A DNA stretch of 64,000 bases from positions 2,790,001-2,854,000 of the forward strand of contig CM074701.1 in assembly GCA_037367355.1 (NCBI GenBank), read 5' to 3'. The notes beneath the pieces are model-generated. The model made no database searches, was not told where the DNA came from, and saw only the letters and a list, made by a program, of their open reading frames with translations. The stretch comes from Neoscytalidium dimidiatum. Taxonomy: Eukaryota > Ascomycota > Dothideomycetes > Botryosphaeriales > Botryosphaeriaceae. Made by a program: the position numbers and the translations under genes. Below, one piece after another: positions 1-11,662 of this stretch (positions within the stretch are counted from its first letter, which is position 1; each line of letters opens with the position of its first letter).

Positions 1-1592
1 GCAGGCGGCCACGGAGCTGGGGCTGGATGAGGAACAGCGAGGCGTTGGAGCGTGATGAGGACGGAGAGACCGGATCGGAGGACCGCTGCGGTGATTTAGC
101 AGACCGCAGTCTGCCTGGGGCGTGGGACGTCAGGGCTGATGAAATTGTTGGACGCGGGCCTACTTCGCAGTGAGCGGGGCAGCGTGGCCTTGGGCGGCGG
201 GGCACTACGTAAGAGGGCAGCCCGCCCGCGTGCGCTGGGACTGGCTGAAGGCGGAGGAGGCGGAGGATGCGCGATTTGCTCCCACGGGGCTGTCAATGGC
301 TGCGACTCGCTGCAGGCGCAGGCATCAGGCGTGTGGTGGTGAGCCGAAGGCCCGTCCCACGGCGCAGGAACAACAGCGAGGCCTGGCCTGGCCTGTCCTG
401 GCCTTTACCGCCCTGCGCTGCCCTGGGGCCACCGAAACCTGAATTCAGCCTCATGCCGCCCATCATCGCGACGCGGCTCCCGCCGCCGCAGCCGCGGTTC
501 AGAGCGCCCAGCCAGTCGGCAGCCGAGCGGCCTGACCCGTCCGCACTGACTCGCGCCCGCAAGTCGTCCGCCGTCCAGCGCCGTCCACTGCAACCCAGCC
601 CGGCCCAAGGCGCGCCTCGTCGCACGATATCGTCACAGTCGCCGTCGGCCGCCTCGGACATGTCACGGCATCAGCTGTCATTTTGCCCGAAAGTTGTTTC
701 TTCGCCGTCATATGTATGCTTTGCTACTCTTCCCTTGCCCCACTGCTCACTCCACCCTTTTGTGCCTCCCCCCACCTCTCTCCGCTGAACGCTCCCCAGC
801 TCTCGTCGGCCCAGCACGGAACGTAGTAGTAATAGTAGTAGTAGTACAATACTTCCCGCCCAAAACTGACGGGATAAATGCTCGTGCTTAAAAGCAGAAT
901 CCGCTGCCCACGCGCGTCCCGCGGCGGCACTAACATATCCATTGTATGAGAAGCAGAGCAGAACAAAAAAGGAATCGCAGGGAAAAAAAAAAAAAAAGAA
1001 GACCCAAGCCCGGAACCCTCGCGCCCGATGCAAAATAAAGACAAAGAGGTAACTCAAAAGGAAAACAGAAATTAGGGGGGCGCTCTCCACCTGGTGTGTT
1101 CCACTTTTCAACCTTCGGCGGCACCGACGCCGGTGTATGTACGTGCTGTGAGAAGGAGAATGAAGAGCAAGGAAATCGCGATGTTTCGTAGAGTGAATTT
1201 CAGTTGGTGTGCGCGTGCAGAATTTGTTGCCCTGATCCAGCCCCGTCCTTCTATCCAGGTCATTAGAGGTAAAAAGGAAAAATCGCCAACGGGTCACCGC
1301 GCCCGACTATGGACAAAGGAACGATGGTCGCAATAAAGAGATTTGGAGACTTTTCGATCGTGGACGCCGTGTGTGACGCTTGCGAGAAGCCGGGCCTCGG
1401 CTTGCTGCCAAATTAAAGCCATATTGTGATGATGTGTGATCGTGTTTTGTTGTTGTTGTTGTTGTTGCGGGTGTGTTGCGTCGTCGGGGGCAGATAGACC
1501 GGGACGTTCCTCAAGCAGAATTGCGCCAACATACTCCAAGTCGAATGCCGCAAATCGTGGAAATCGAAGTGAACAAGAACCCCCCGCGACGC
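1..1592. other. Non-coding 3' flank with simple repeats
   Basis: No convincing coding region was found on either strand. The short open frames here are GC-rich shadows without family motifs. The stretch holds a TAG/TAA-type triplet run near 825-846, an A15 homopolymer at about 983-997 and a TTG triplet run at about 1448-1467. It lies downstream of the reductase-like gene that ends at 1593. Confidence 0.6.
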
Positions 1593-4240
1593 TCAGCGCA
1601 CGCCGATCGGAGGCCGGGGCCCCAGGCTGCTCTGGCTGCTGGCCGCCGAGGGTTCAGAATCTACAAGAGCGCTGGCGCCGCTGTCACCACTCTCCGCGCT
1701 AGCGCTCGCACTTCCAGTCAGACTGCGAACTTGGGGACCTCTCTTGGATTGAGGGTTGCTCACCCCTACGTGTTGCTCAACCTGCTGCGGCGCCACTGCG
1801 TTGCCGTGGCCCGGCGGGTGTCGCGGCACAGGTTGCCTCATACCTGGCGGGGAAGGCCTGCCGTTGGGTTGTCCGTTAGCGTAGGGAGGATAACCACCGG
1901 GAGGGGACGGCCGTCCACGGCCAGGGCTCAGGGGATTACCAGGTGACTGGCTTGCCCTGCGTCCCTGAGGGTAAGCGCCATAGCCAGGTCCTGCCATTTC
2001 ATCCAGACGCGCAGCCGTAAGAGAGTTGGTACGCGATTGCTGCCCCATGTTCGCACGGTCAACGTTTCCGTAGCGATCCGACGAGTATCCGATGAGTGCG
2101 TTGTTCATGATTGAGTCGTGAAGGCCCGGCACGTCCGACATCAGCCTGGCGCTGGTCCGCTTGTTCATGCCCGGGCGTCCGAAGCCTCTGGGACCACCAC
2201 GGCCGTTCGCCATTGGAGGGCCACCCATTTCCGGGTTCTTGCGCAGCTGCTGGGCGCTGGGAGCCTTGCGTGTGCGACGCGACGTCACGCTCATCATGTC
2301 GAAATTGTCGGGGTCGATCATTGGGGGAGCGCGGGCCGCCATCGGGTCGAAAAAGTCACCGTCATCCTCCTCGTCAAAGTCACCAGCATGCGACGCCGGA
2401 GGCATCGGCCGTCTTGGTCCTGCAGCTGCCCGCATATGATACTCCCGCTCCCTCAACGCAAGTTCCTTCTGTCGTAGAGCAAGTTCACGCTCCCTCAGGG
2501 CGAGGTCGCTGGTCGACATGCTTCCATCAGGGTTCGGGTAAGGGCCGCCGTTCACCATGCCGTTGCCTGGCAAGTCACCATCTTCAGGAACCGCGTCGTA
2601 GAGCATGAGATGGCTGAACTCCTCAAGATCGTTGCCTTCAAAAGATCCGCGGCGTTGCATCGGAGGCCCCTGAGGTCCGTATCCATTGCCCATCGGGGGG
2701 CGACCCGGTGGGAAACCGTTCGGCTGCGGAGGACCTCTCCTCATCATCGGCGGTGGAGGGCCTCCATTCATGGATGGAGCCCTGCTTCCAGGCCGACCGT
2801 TCTTCATGGGATGACCGTTCATGCCGTTCGGAGGAGGAGGACCCCTGGGCATTGGTGCGGAAGACATCCTTGGCGGGTGGCCACCGTTCTGTTGCGGAGA
2901 AACAGGTGCTGCAGCGGGTCTTTGCTGGTTGACGATGTTGATGTGATGCAGCATGGCGTATAATGTCTCAATGCGAGGGACGGGGACGTTGACCTCCTGG
3001 GCAAGCTTCATGGGTGACCCTAAATACGTTTCCACTTCCATCGGGCGCTTTGCGGCGAAGTCCTGATACATGGTGCTGTTCGCCTCCTGAGGGCGGGTCA
3101 TCGCTTCGATAGTCTTGTCTTTGAAGTCGGAGCCGAATTGGCAACCCTGCGCAGAGGCGATTTGAAGGAGCTCGTCCATGACCCCTGAGATCAACGAGCG
3201 GACACCAACTTTTTCCATCAGCTCCGCATGGTTCGCCGTCTCAAAAAGCACACTCGTGGGATGGAACGCGATGTTTCTGTTCCTATTAGCAACGGAAAAA
3301 CAAAAAAGAGGATATGTGAGTGCTCCTTACCCGATCATCCGCTCATATTGCTGCTGCCGGATGTTCGGCGAGACCCTACAGTCGACCTGGCCGGATCCCA
3401 AAGTCATAGCCAACGCATCTGCCATATCGGACTGGATCGAAGCCGGTATCGACGGATTGTCGCTCGCCGGCCCGACCCAGATCTCCGAGGATCCCGAATG
3501 CTCGAACTCGCTAGCTCCCAGCTGCTGGAGCTCCGCACCCGACACAAGCGAAAGGACAACGTTGGTGGGGAATCGTTGCTCGAGGAAGGCCTCGACGCCC
3601 AAGGCGTGCGTCGTATTGATCAGGATGCATGTGTGCTGGGGTGAGACAACCGACTCAATCACGGAGGCAATGTCGTAGACGTCGGGGAGGGCCTTGACGC
3701 AAAGGAAGACGTAGTCGAATGGTGCTTTCGAAATACTCGCTGCTTCCTCAGGCGAGCGTACAACTATTTTCGCGTCAGCTACAGGGATCCTTGTCGAAGC
3801 GGTGAGTGAAACATGTTTGGTCGGACATACCTGCACGCGGTTTGAAACGTTCATTGCCGTACAGCTTCGACCTGAAGAAAAGCGCTTGTGAGCTTACCGG
3901 CAGGCCTCACGCGATGGACGAGAAGCTGCCACGTACTTCATTGAAATGCCATACTGTGCCACATGCTCGAAACCTGATTTCCACACCAGTGTGACATCGC
4001 AGGAGTTGGTGGCCTGTAGGCGCCAGGAGAGGAAGGCCGACACGGCATTGCCGCCGACTGCAAAAGAGAAAATTAGCGTAACATTCTCGCAGAGAAGTGA
4101 GGTCCGGCGCAGAGCGAGAAAATAGTCGCGGGCCGCTGGCGGGTGCGGCGGCAGGAGCGGGAAAAAAATGGAAATCGAGGCAGCGGCAGCGGGCGTCACG
4201 TACCGGACAAAATCCTCAGTCGAGGCGTTGCGGGAGCCAT
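1593..4240 (-). CDS. Ketopantoate reductase-like (PanE/ApbA) protein with long disordered C-terminal tail
   Basis: Five exons: 4240-4204, 4057-3937, 3871-3831, 3763-3331 and 3282-1593, giving 773 aa. Residues 1-332 follow the 2-dehydropantoate 2-reductase fold. A Rossmann start (VGGNAV, about 13-18) departs from the usual GxGxxG. The FLCVKALP segment carries the expected lysine at about residue 90. An ApbA_C-like helical half follows from about residue 205. The start ATG is in an 'agcc' context and splices in frame to the Rossmann strand. The remaining 440 residues are a Pro/Gly/Asn-rich tail with PPPP runs, many RGPP/NGxP motifs, a short charged helix (repeated ELALRER/ELALRQK units) and serine-rich ends. 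The known family reaction is NADPH reduction of ketopantoate in pantothenate synthesis. The altered glycine motif and the tail make that activity uncertain, so it could be a reductase-derived scaffold. Exon 3 is only 41 nt. Confidence 0.85.
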
Positions 4241-5163
4241 GATGTGTGGGTGTTGGCCGGGGCGTCGCGACCTGGGATGACAGGCTGGTTAGAGGACGGG
4301 TGCCAGCGGGTTGGCGGGCGTGTCGACGGCCGCGTATCCAGGTCGGGCGCTCGTCGCTTCGCAGGCAGTAATTAGAGAATTAGAGAGATGGGGGGGCGGA
4401 ATCAGAACGAGCGGAAGCCTAGGCAGGCGTGCGGACGGCGCACATGTAGCGGGAGGGGAGGGAGGGGGTGGAGAGAGAGAGAGAGCGTGCGAAGGGCTGG
4501 AGTCGGGTGGTTGTGTGGTGGTGGTGGTGGAGGTGGAGGTGCAGCGCCAGTGATTAGACTATCGGGCGTCGGACGAGGAAAGATCTCTCAACGGTCGCGA
4601 GCGGCCCACGACAGCGCAGCGGATGCTGATGCGGAAGCTCCCACCACCCCGGCGGCGCAGGACGGGCAGCCACAGCCAAGGCGCGCGACGAGATTAGGGC
4701 AGCGAGCTGTGTTGTGCCGTGCGGGAGCTGGTGCCACGGAAGCTGCGACGGAGGATGGAGCGAGCGCGTGGTGATCGTGAGCAACAGAGCAATGGCAGCG
4801 GCAGCAGCAGCGTGGGCTTGGGCATGGGCGCGAGTGATGTGCGCTGCGCAGGAGTCGGGGAGGCTCGCGGCGGAAGAGCGCGGGCAGGGGCCTCCGCCGA
4901 GCACCCACTCAGTCGCTGGCTGGACGTCGTGCTGCGGCCTTGCTGCTGCACCTGCTCCAAGCGAAATAATTGCCTTGCCCGCCCCCCCAGCCAGCGCCAG
5001 GCCCCAGCACGGCAGACGCTCCTGGCGCCGGTATGTTATAAAACGCACGATCTGCCCGACGTGCCACGGCTGCGAGCGCGTTTTCGCCGCACTGCACGCC
5101 TTTATGCCTGCCTGCCTGCCGTGATGTGCATTTGCCGGCCGCCAGACGCTGCTCTGGCGGGGG

Positions 5164-5210
5164 CCTGCGGGCTGCGGGCTGCGGGCTGCGTGCTGCGTGC
5201 TGCGGGCAGC
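5164..5210. repeat. 7-bp tandem array (CTGCGGG-type)
   Basis: About six consecutive 7-bp units of the form CTGCGGG/CTGCGTG can be read directly. A related array with CTGCGAG units lies about 190 bp downstream. Confidence 0.8.
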
Positions 5211-5395
5211 TGGCAGCTGTCTATCTGGCTGTCTGCTGTCGTCCCGGCCGCCCGCTTCTTGTCTGTTTCTGGCTGGCACCCTGCTGACCTGACCGCGCGC
5301 TCTGCGGGCATTATTCCTTAGTCGCGCCCGTCCGTGGCCGCGACGGTACAATAGCCTCTCCGCTCCACCACGGCGCCGGCTGCTCGGACGCGGGC

Positions 5396-5450
5396 TGCTG
5401 CGAGCTGCGAGCTGCGAGCTGCGAGCTGCGGGCTCCGGGCTACGGATTGC
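5396..5450. repeat. 7-bp tandem array (CTGCGAG-type)
   Basis: Four or more perfect CTGCGAG units are followed by degenerate copies (GGGCTCCGGGCTACGG). The unit length matches the array at 5164-5210, so both probably come from the same slippage-prone 7-mer. Confidence 0.75.
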
Positions 5451-6125
5451 GGACTGCGCGTGTGGTCCGGGCCGAGTCAGGTACCGCAGCAGCCAGCGTC
5501 CCCTTCAGCAGGCCGCTATCTGCTCTCGTGTGCTGCTGGAACGGCGCCGGCGGCACGCGGCAAGCGCAGCTGGCTCTCTTCGCAGCATTCCCCGTTGCAC
5601 GGCGCCGCGGCCGGCTGGCTGCTTGCTGCTGGCCGCACAGCTATCGCGGAACAGCTGCACGGCTGCGCAACCCGCATGCGCCAAGGCCGACGACGCCGCT
5701 GCATCATTGCTGGAGCGTGCGCGCCGCCAATCCGGTGCTGCCAATGCCGGTTGCGGTAAGGCGGCTCATCATCAGGACGGCGGTTGATTAACGAGATTAG
5801 CTGCTGATACCAGCGGACGGCGGACGGCCTCTCGACGCTGTCGCGGCGGTCTGACAGCCAGGCGACGGACGGCACTTGGAGCTGCCGTCGCCGCGCCCCT
5901 TTTTGCTGCGATCGAGATCTGGCAGCGTTTCGAAATTTCAAGTTTTTCTGCGTGCCTCCTACAAACCCGCCACCGCCCCAAAGCCTCAGAGCCCGAAGCC
6001 CCCCCAAGCTGCCACTGTATTGTGACTGGATTGTCGCTGCTGCTCTCCGCGCTCCGTCCGCCGTCGATTCACAATGCCAGGCGCCAGCCACTGCGCTCTG
6101 GCGGCGCCGGCGCGTACCCCTAGCC

Positions 6126-6188
6126 TGCCATGCCCGCCCTTGCCCTTGTCCTTGCCCTTGCCCTGCCCTGCCCTGCCCTGCCCTGCCA
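6126..6188. repeat. Pentamer/hexamer repeat (TGCCC/TTGCCC)
   Basis: Consecutive copies of TTGCCC grade into TGCCC pentamers, which produces the spurious Arg/Gly- or Pro-rich open frames seen on both strands. Confidence 0.75.
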
Positions 6189-9100
6189 CGCCCGCCCTGC
6201 CTTCTTCTTCCCGCCGCTCCAACGTCGGACGTTGGCCCAGCGCCAGCCAGTCCTCCCTGTTTCAGCTTGAACGTTGCGCAAGGCGGCGCACGCGCGCAGG
6301 GCAGACGGCCGCCGAGAGAGCCGGGGGTGCGTAGGAAGCAGCGGGGCGCAGGCCAAGCTCTCTCTCTCTCTCTCGCGTGATGTTGATGCCCCAGGAGCAG
6401 AGCGAGCAGGGGAGCACAGGAATAGAACAGACTGCTGCTGCTGCGTGGGCGCTCAGGTCGGCACATGCGCCACATCACTGCTTCTAGGAGGCCCTCTATT
6501 TGTTTCAAGATCGGCGTAACGGAGGCCTGACTCGATGCTGTTCGGCCGTGATCTGCTCCTGGCCACTGCTCCCCGGGCGCCGGTGCTGGCGTGGGCTGGT
6601 GCTGGTGCTGGTGCAGGCCGCCTCAGCTGCGCAGGGCTGCTGGAGCGTTGTGATTTGGCGCGGCCGGCGTGATCGGCCTCGGGGGGTGGCTGGCCAGCAA
6701 TCCCAGCTGCTAAGCTGCTCAACGGGCAGGCCAGCCCGCAGTAAGCAATGCAGGCGAGGGCGGCTCAAGAGATGCTAAGTTGATGTCGACATTATTTCGG
6801 CCATGTCCAGCAGGATCATCGCGCTGCGGAAACTCCCATATTGGCACACAATGCGCATGGCGGCGCAGGTCCTAAGCTTAGCACCGCCCTGCGGAGATGC
6901 AGACGCGTAGCCTGGGGCAAAGTCGTCAACCCAATCGTCACCACTTCGTCATGGCCGGTGGACGTTCGCAGCGAAGCAGCAGCACCAGCCAGCACCACCC
7001 CGAGCAGCGCCTCCAGGAACGGCATTCAATTTTGCAGGTCTCCAGTTCTTTTGATTATTGCGCCAGGCTTGCTGCAGCGCGCGCCCCGGGGACGACGCCG
7101 CGAGAGCGAGACATGATGCACGCCGCTGAACGGAGCACGACTCCTGCCAATGGACCGAGCCAGCACAAGCATTAGCTAGTGAGCGCTGCGCTCGGCGCGC
7201 CCGGCCGGTTCTGTTCGGCGCACCCCCCTCGTCATGCGAGCAGCTCGCAATTGACCGCCTTCTGCAGAAAGACTCCCGCCTACTGCCGCTGCCCGGCAAG
7301 CGAACGACTCGCCGCTCTTCTACTTGCTGTTGTAGCTCTCAAGCTCACGGCATATGCCACCTACTATCGTCGGATCGCTCCCGCGCGTGCGAGGCAGTGG
7401 ACCTACCTGCATGGCGATCGCACAATCAGCAGAAAACGAATACGGGCCCCTCAATAAAAAAAAAACTGCCCTACTGCATCCTCAAGGCCTCCCCATCCCT
7501 ACATAACCGTGGCATACCGCAACAGCACCTTAAAGCCGCGCTGCCAAGACGACGAAACAAAATCAACCTTTTTCGCAAGACCCCAATTGTTGGGAGGCGC
7601 TCTGAGACACATGAACCCTATCCGCAGCGCTGGGAAAAGGAGCGCAAGCCGTCCACGCCGTCTCACCGCGAATCCGCACGAGGCGCGCGATATCCGCCCA
7701 ACCTATGTCCCATTTGTCTGGCGGCCCGCCCGGACTGTCTGATCGCCGCAAGACATAAGAAATTTTGTGTATGAGAGATAGCCTGCATATGCTGCGTGTC
7801 TTGTGGTTCTTCTGGCGTTTTCCAGCGCCATCAGTGTCTTGAATCTATTGCCCGCCAAGCCCGAAACCACTATCCACTATCTACCTATCTACTCTCATCC
7901 TCATCAAAGAACGAAGAGGCCCGTGAGCGATTCGCACAAAAGAACAATTCTCGAAGCATCAGAGAAGATGCCGGGTTAGCCGCGCACATCCGAAGGGGGT
8001 AGAAAAAAAAAAAAAGAAAAGGCCGTTTTGTCGCGTGCCTCTCTCTCTCTCTCCCCTCCTCTCCCACGCGAGTCGAAACTTTGCGCAAACTTCCCAGCCG
8101 CCACTGCCTGAATGACAGGAGACGGGAACGTGGATAAGCCTTGTCACCAGCCCTGTCCATATTTCGCTGCTACCCTCGGACCCACGGGTCCCCGTCTATC
8201 CGCCCGCGGCTTGCGCACGCGCTCCCTTTTTAATTTTTTTTTTTTTGCTCCTAAACCCTCCCCCTTCCCTTTGATGATAAATTCTAGACGCGCGATCCTT
8301 CGTGCGGGCGTAATGTATCTCACGGGCAGCCTAAGCACTTTGCGTTACCCGCCCAGCCGCGGCCCCCAAATCCCATCCACTCTCACTTTTTCCCACAAGC
8401 GCGAGAGAGAGCGAGATAACGAGTTCCAAGATAATTATTGCTTGCAGGATGTGCGACTCTTTGTTTCTTTTTTTTTTTCTTTTTTATTTATTTCTTTATA
8501 CGGGAGACGAATCTCACCTGACGCAAATAATGTTGGTGGGAGAGTAAACCAAAACTGCGGAACCGTGCGTGCTCGCCTACAGCTCTTATCATGAGCAGCG
8601 CTAAAATATTGTGCACAACACATGCCCCCTCTTCTCTCACCGGCGTTTGATCATTCCGCTGTCCGTTCGCGAACCCGGCCCTGACATCATGATTCGCAGT
8701 CGTACAAGAGAAAAGAGAAGGACGAAGAGGAGAAAAGAAGGGGAAAAAAAAATTGGATCTTCGTGCGGCCCTGCTCTCGCAAGTGCGATCCTTGGGCTTA
8801 TGAGCCCGACCCACCCCGCCGAAGGAGATCCTGAAAAAGCCGAGACCTGTAATCTCCCCCGATCCAGCTGGTAGATCTTTTGCCAACAGGAACAAAAAAA
8901 ATTCCTAAGGATTGTTGGAGCCCATCGCAGGACCCGGAAACCCCGAGTGCATTTCTCATGCAGCAGTGAGGCCGTCGGATAGATAAGCTATGTCGGGATG
9001 CCGAAGAGAGCCCTTCGATAGATTAATAAAAGGCTGATTTATTGACCAACGTCCGTACCATTGAATCTTGCATTTCATCAATAGAGTAAAGTACAGCAGC

Positions 9101-9271
9101 AAGGGAGAATTAGCTCGTCCCAATTCCCGACGCCTAGAGCTTTTCTGCGGCAGCACACTCTGCCCTCGTAACCATCCGCAGCAACATCAGGAAGTGCCCA
9201 GTAATCCTTCGTGTGCGCTCGCATTGTAGACCAATCTGATGATAATCCTAACCGAATCCCTAATTTCTCCC

Positions 9272-11219
9272 TTAGTTGGCCATGTAAGTGCTGGCGTCAA
9301 TGCCACCCTCCGGGAATTCGCTGAATACGAGGTCAGTAAAGCTTAAATTAACCGGCAACGGGCGGGAACTTACGGAAGAGGCACTTCGAATCTCTTCTCA
9401 ACCTCCTTCAGAACCTGTTCGTCCTGCTCGCTGCTGACAAACGAGATACTGAGACCCTTGGTTCCGAAACGTCCGGCACGACCGACGCGGTGGAGGTAGG
9501 AGTCGGCGTCGCCGGGAAGATCGTAATTGATGGCCAGGTTGATGCGCTCGATATCGATACCACGACCGAACACATCCGTGGCCACACAGATGCGCTTGTT
9601 GAACTCCTTGAACTCCTTGTAGCGCTTGATACTGCGGGGACGTTAGTCACACCTAAATTCAACTGGGACAACTTGTGGGCATACCGCTCCTCCTGGGAAA
9701 CACCAGAGTGGACCGCGATGGACGGGAAGTTGCACTCGCGAAGGAGCCTGTCCAACTCTTGAGCACGGAGAGTACTCTTAACGAAGATGATGACCTGATT
9801 GAACTCAAGGTTGTCAAGCAGGTCGTTCAGCTTGCGGTTCTTTTCAGCCTCGCTAAGCTTGATGTAGTACTGCTGCAGACCGTGCAGAGTAAGCTTCGAC
9901 TCGTCATCGACGTAGATTTCGAGCGGGTTGCGCATGAACTTCTTGCAGATCGGGCGGGTCTCCTTTGCAAGGGTGGCGCTGAACATCATGACCTGCTTGG
10001 TGGTAGGAGTGGCACGGAAGATCTCCTGCACATCGCGGCGCATGTCTAAGATATACGGGTCAATAACACTCCTTCACTAATGCCGAGCAGGAGCAGGGGA
10101 CACCTACCAATCTGATCGAGCATCTTGTCGCACTCATCGAGCACGAACATTTTGATGCCACCAAGGCGAAGCTTCTTCTCACGCACAAGCGCGTTGAGCC
10201 TACCCGGGGTACCGACAATGATATGAGGGTGGGTATCCTTGTTGGACAGAATCTCAATGTCCTTCTGCATGGGAGTACCACCGTAGAAGACGGAGGTCTT
10301 CACATCGGGGAGGTACTTGCTGAAGCGGGCGTACTCGTTCTTGATCTGGTAGGCCAGCTCACGAGTGTGGCAGAGGACGAGGACAGCGGTCTCGCCGGCA
10401 ATGGGCTCGAGCTGCTGCAGAGTGGCAAGGACGAACACAGCCGTCTTACCGAGACCAGACTTCGCCTGGCAGAGAATGTCGGAACCAATGATGGCTTGAG
10501 GGATGCAAATTTGCTGGACTGTTGCGGAGAACCGAGGCAGTTAGAGATTGTTCGCCCAAAGAGATTCGTAACGATAAGAAGCAATCGAGCGTCGCGTCCG
10601 TCCATCTCGCAAAGGATAGCCGTGCGACGAAGAACAGGCGGTATCAGCAATATCGAAACACCATCTTCATCCGCTCTTCAGCACGGATATCAAGTCTTGG
10701 TGGTCCCGAGGGACTGGAAAGGCAGATTCAGAGAATCTGACACGCTATTTCAGGCGGCCGATCCAGTCATGGCGCAAAGCCTTCGCGTACAGGTCTTGTG
10801 TTTATAGGCAGCCGCCGGCCTGTGCGATCCATCCGGAGACGACTTGACTCTGTGTGCGCGCACCTCCATTGATTGAGCCGGTCATTGGGTCGGCTGGTCT
10901 CGCGGTCGCTTGGTTTGCGGAGATGGACGGACGCTTCTTGAGGGACGGAGGAGCTTGAGGGGAAAGGTTAAAACTGACCCTCCGAAGGATGTTCGAAACC
11001 GCAGTCGGTGATGGCACGCAGAAGCTCCTGCTTGAGGAGGAAGTCCCGGAAGCCGGTGGAGTGGATGCCGACGTAGCTGCCCTTCTTCTCGCCGGTCACG
11101 GTAAGGTCGCCCTTCTTCTGTTCACCGTTGGCGGCGGCGCCAGTCGCGCCGGTGGCGACGGCATCGGTCTGGTTGAGCTCCTCGTCGGAGTAGTCGATCA
11201 GATCCTCCTCGTGGGACAT
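9272..11219 (-). CDS. sub2: ATP-dependent RNA helicase Sub2/UAP56 (DECD-box)
   Basis: Five exons: 11219-10979, 10518-10108, 10045-9685, 9631-9374 and 9320-9272. The product is 439 aa, close to the roughly 446 aa of the yeast protein. Visible motifs in order are the Sub2 N-terminus ([15 protein letters not shown]), the Q-motif region ([17 protein letters not shown]), Walker A AKSGLGKT, the PTREL-equivalent HTRELA, GTPGR, the diagnostic DECD box, [14 protein letters not shown] and [13 protein letters not shown]. The protein ends with [14 protein letters not shown]. The family works in spliceosome assembly (U2 snRNP recruitment) and, in TREX, in nuclear mRNA export. The first intron is 460 nt with a weak GTCAGT donor, while the other three are 53-62 nt. 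The gene shares a divergent promoter with the Rpr2-type gene. Confidence 0.97.
10519..10978 (-). other. Long intron 1 of sub2
   Basis: This 460-nt intron starts with the non-consensus donor GTCAGT and ends at CAACAG. It interrupts the conserved GFEHPSE|VQQIC sequence, so no exon is missing. It is about eight times longer than the other introns of the gene. Confidence 0.85.
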
Positions 11220-11662
11220 GGTGAAGGAAACTGTAGGCGGTCGGTTGGGTGGAGAGGCGTGGCGAGGTGGTAGAGGACGCGGCTTAGAACGTGTCCGGTG
11301 ATGTCAGTGGAATGGAGCCTTGTCGCGCGTCGAGGTCGTCAAAAAGGCTGTGGAGTCGGTATGCGCAATCGCGAAGTGCCACAGTCGAGAAATTCTCTAG
11401 CGCGACCGCCACGATCCGATGAGGCAAGGTGGTGGAGGTGGTGGTTTGGATGATGGAGTTGGGCGGGCGGGCGAGGCTGCTTTGTCGAACGCTGGAAGCT
11501 GAAAACGTAGAGCGATCCGAGCGTTTCACGTGACCGCGCCTCCCAGCAAATCAGTGTGCCGGTGGGCTCGCTTCCAAGCGCGACTCCGTGACGCCAACTC
11601 GACGCGCTGCGCAGCCCTCACATTCTCGCAAGCAAACAACCTTGCATTACCCCTTCCGCGCC
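11220..11662. promoter_or_regulatory. Bidirectional promoter region sub2 / rpr2-like
   Basis: 443 bp separate the two start codons. Both flanking genes are RNA-metabolism housekeeping genes. No TATA box was evident. The segment includes a CACGTGA E-box-like sequence near 11527. Confidence 0.6.

Larger units (their letters stand above)
4241..9271. other. 5-kb gene-free, low-complexity GC-rich stretch
   Basis: Open frames exist on both strands but are compositional artefacts: Arg/Ala/Pro-rich, no domains, no plausible splice joins. Visible contents are GA repeats (about 4470-4486), two arrays of 7-bp units (about 5164-5210 and 5396-5450), TGCCC pentamer repeats (about 6126-6188), TC repeats (about 6358-6375 and 8039-8054) and several poly-A or poly-T tracts (about 7456, 8002, 8232, 8468). 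It separates the reductase-like gene, whose promoter must lie at its left end, from the 3' end of SUB2. Confidence 0.6.

Noticed and set aside
5516..6508. 330-codon minus-strand frame
   Set aside because: Arg/Gly/Ala-rich and generated by the TGCCC and other repeats. No family signature.
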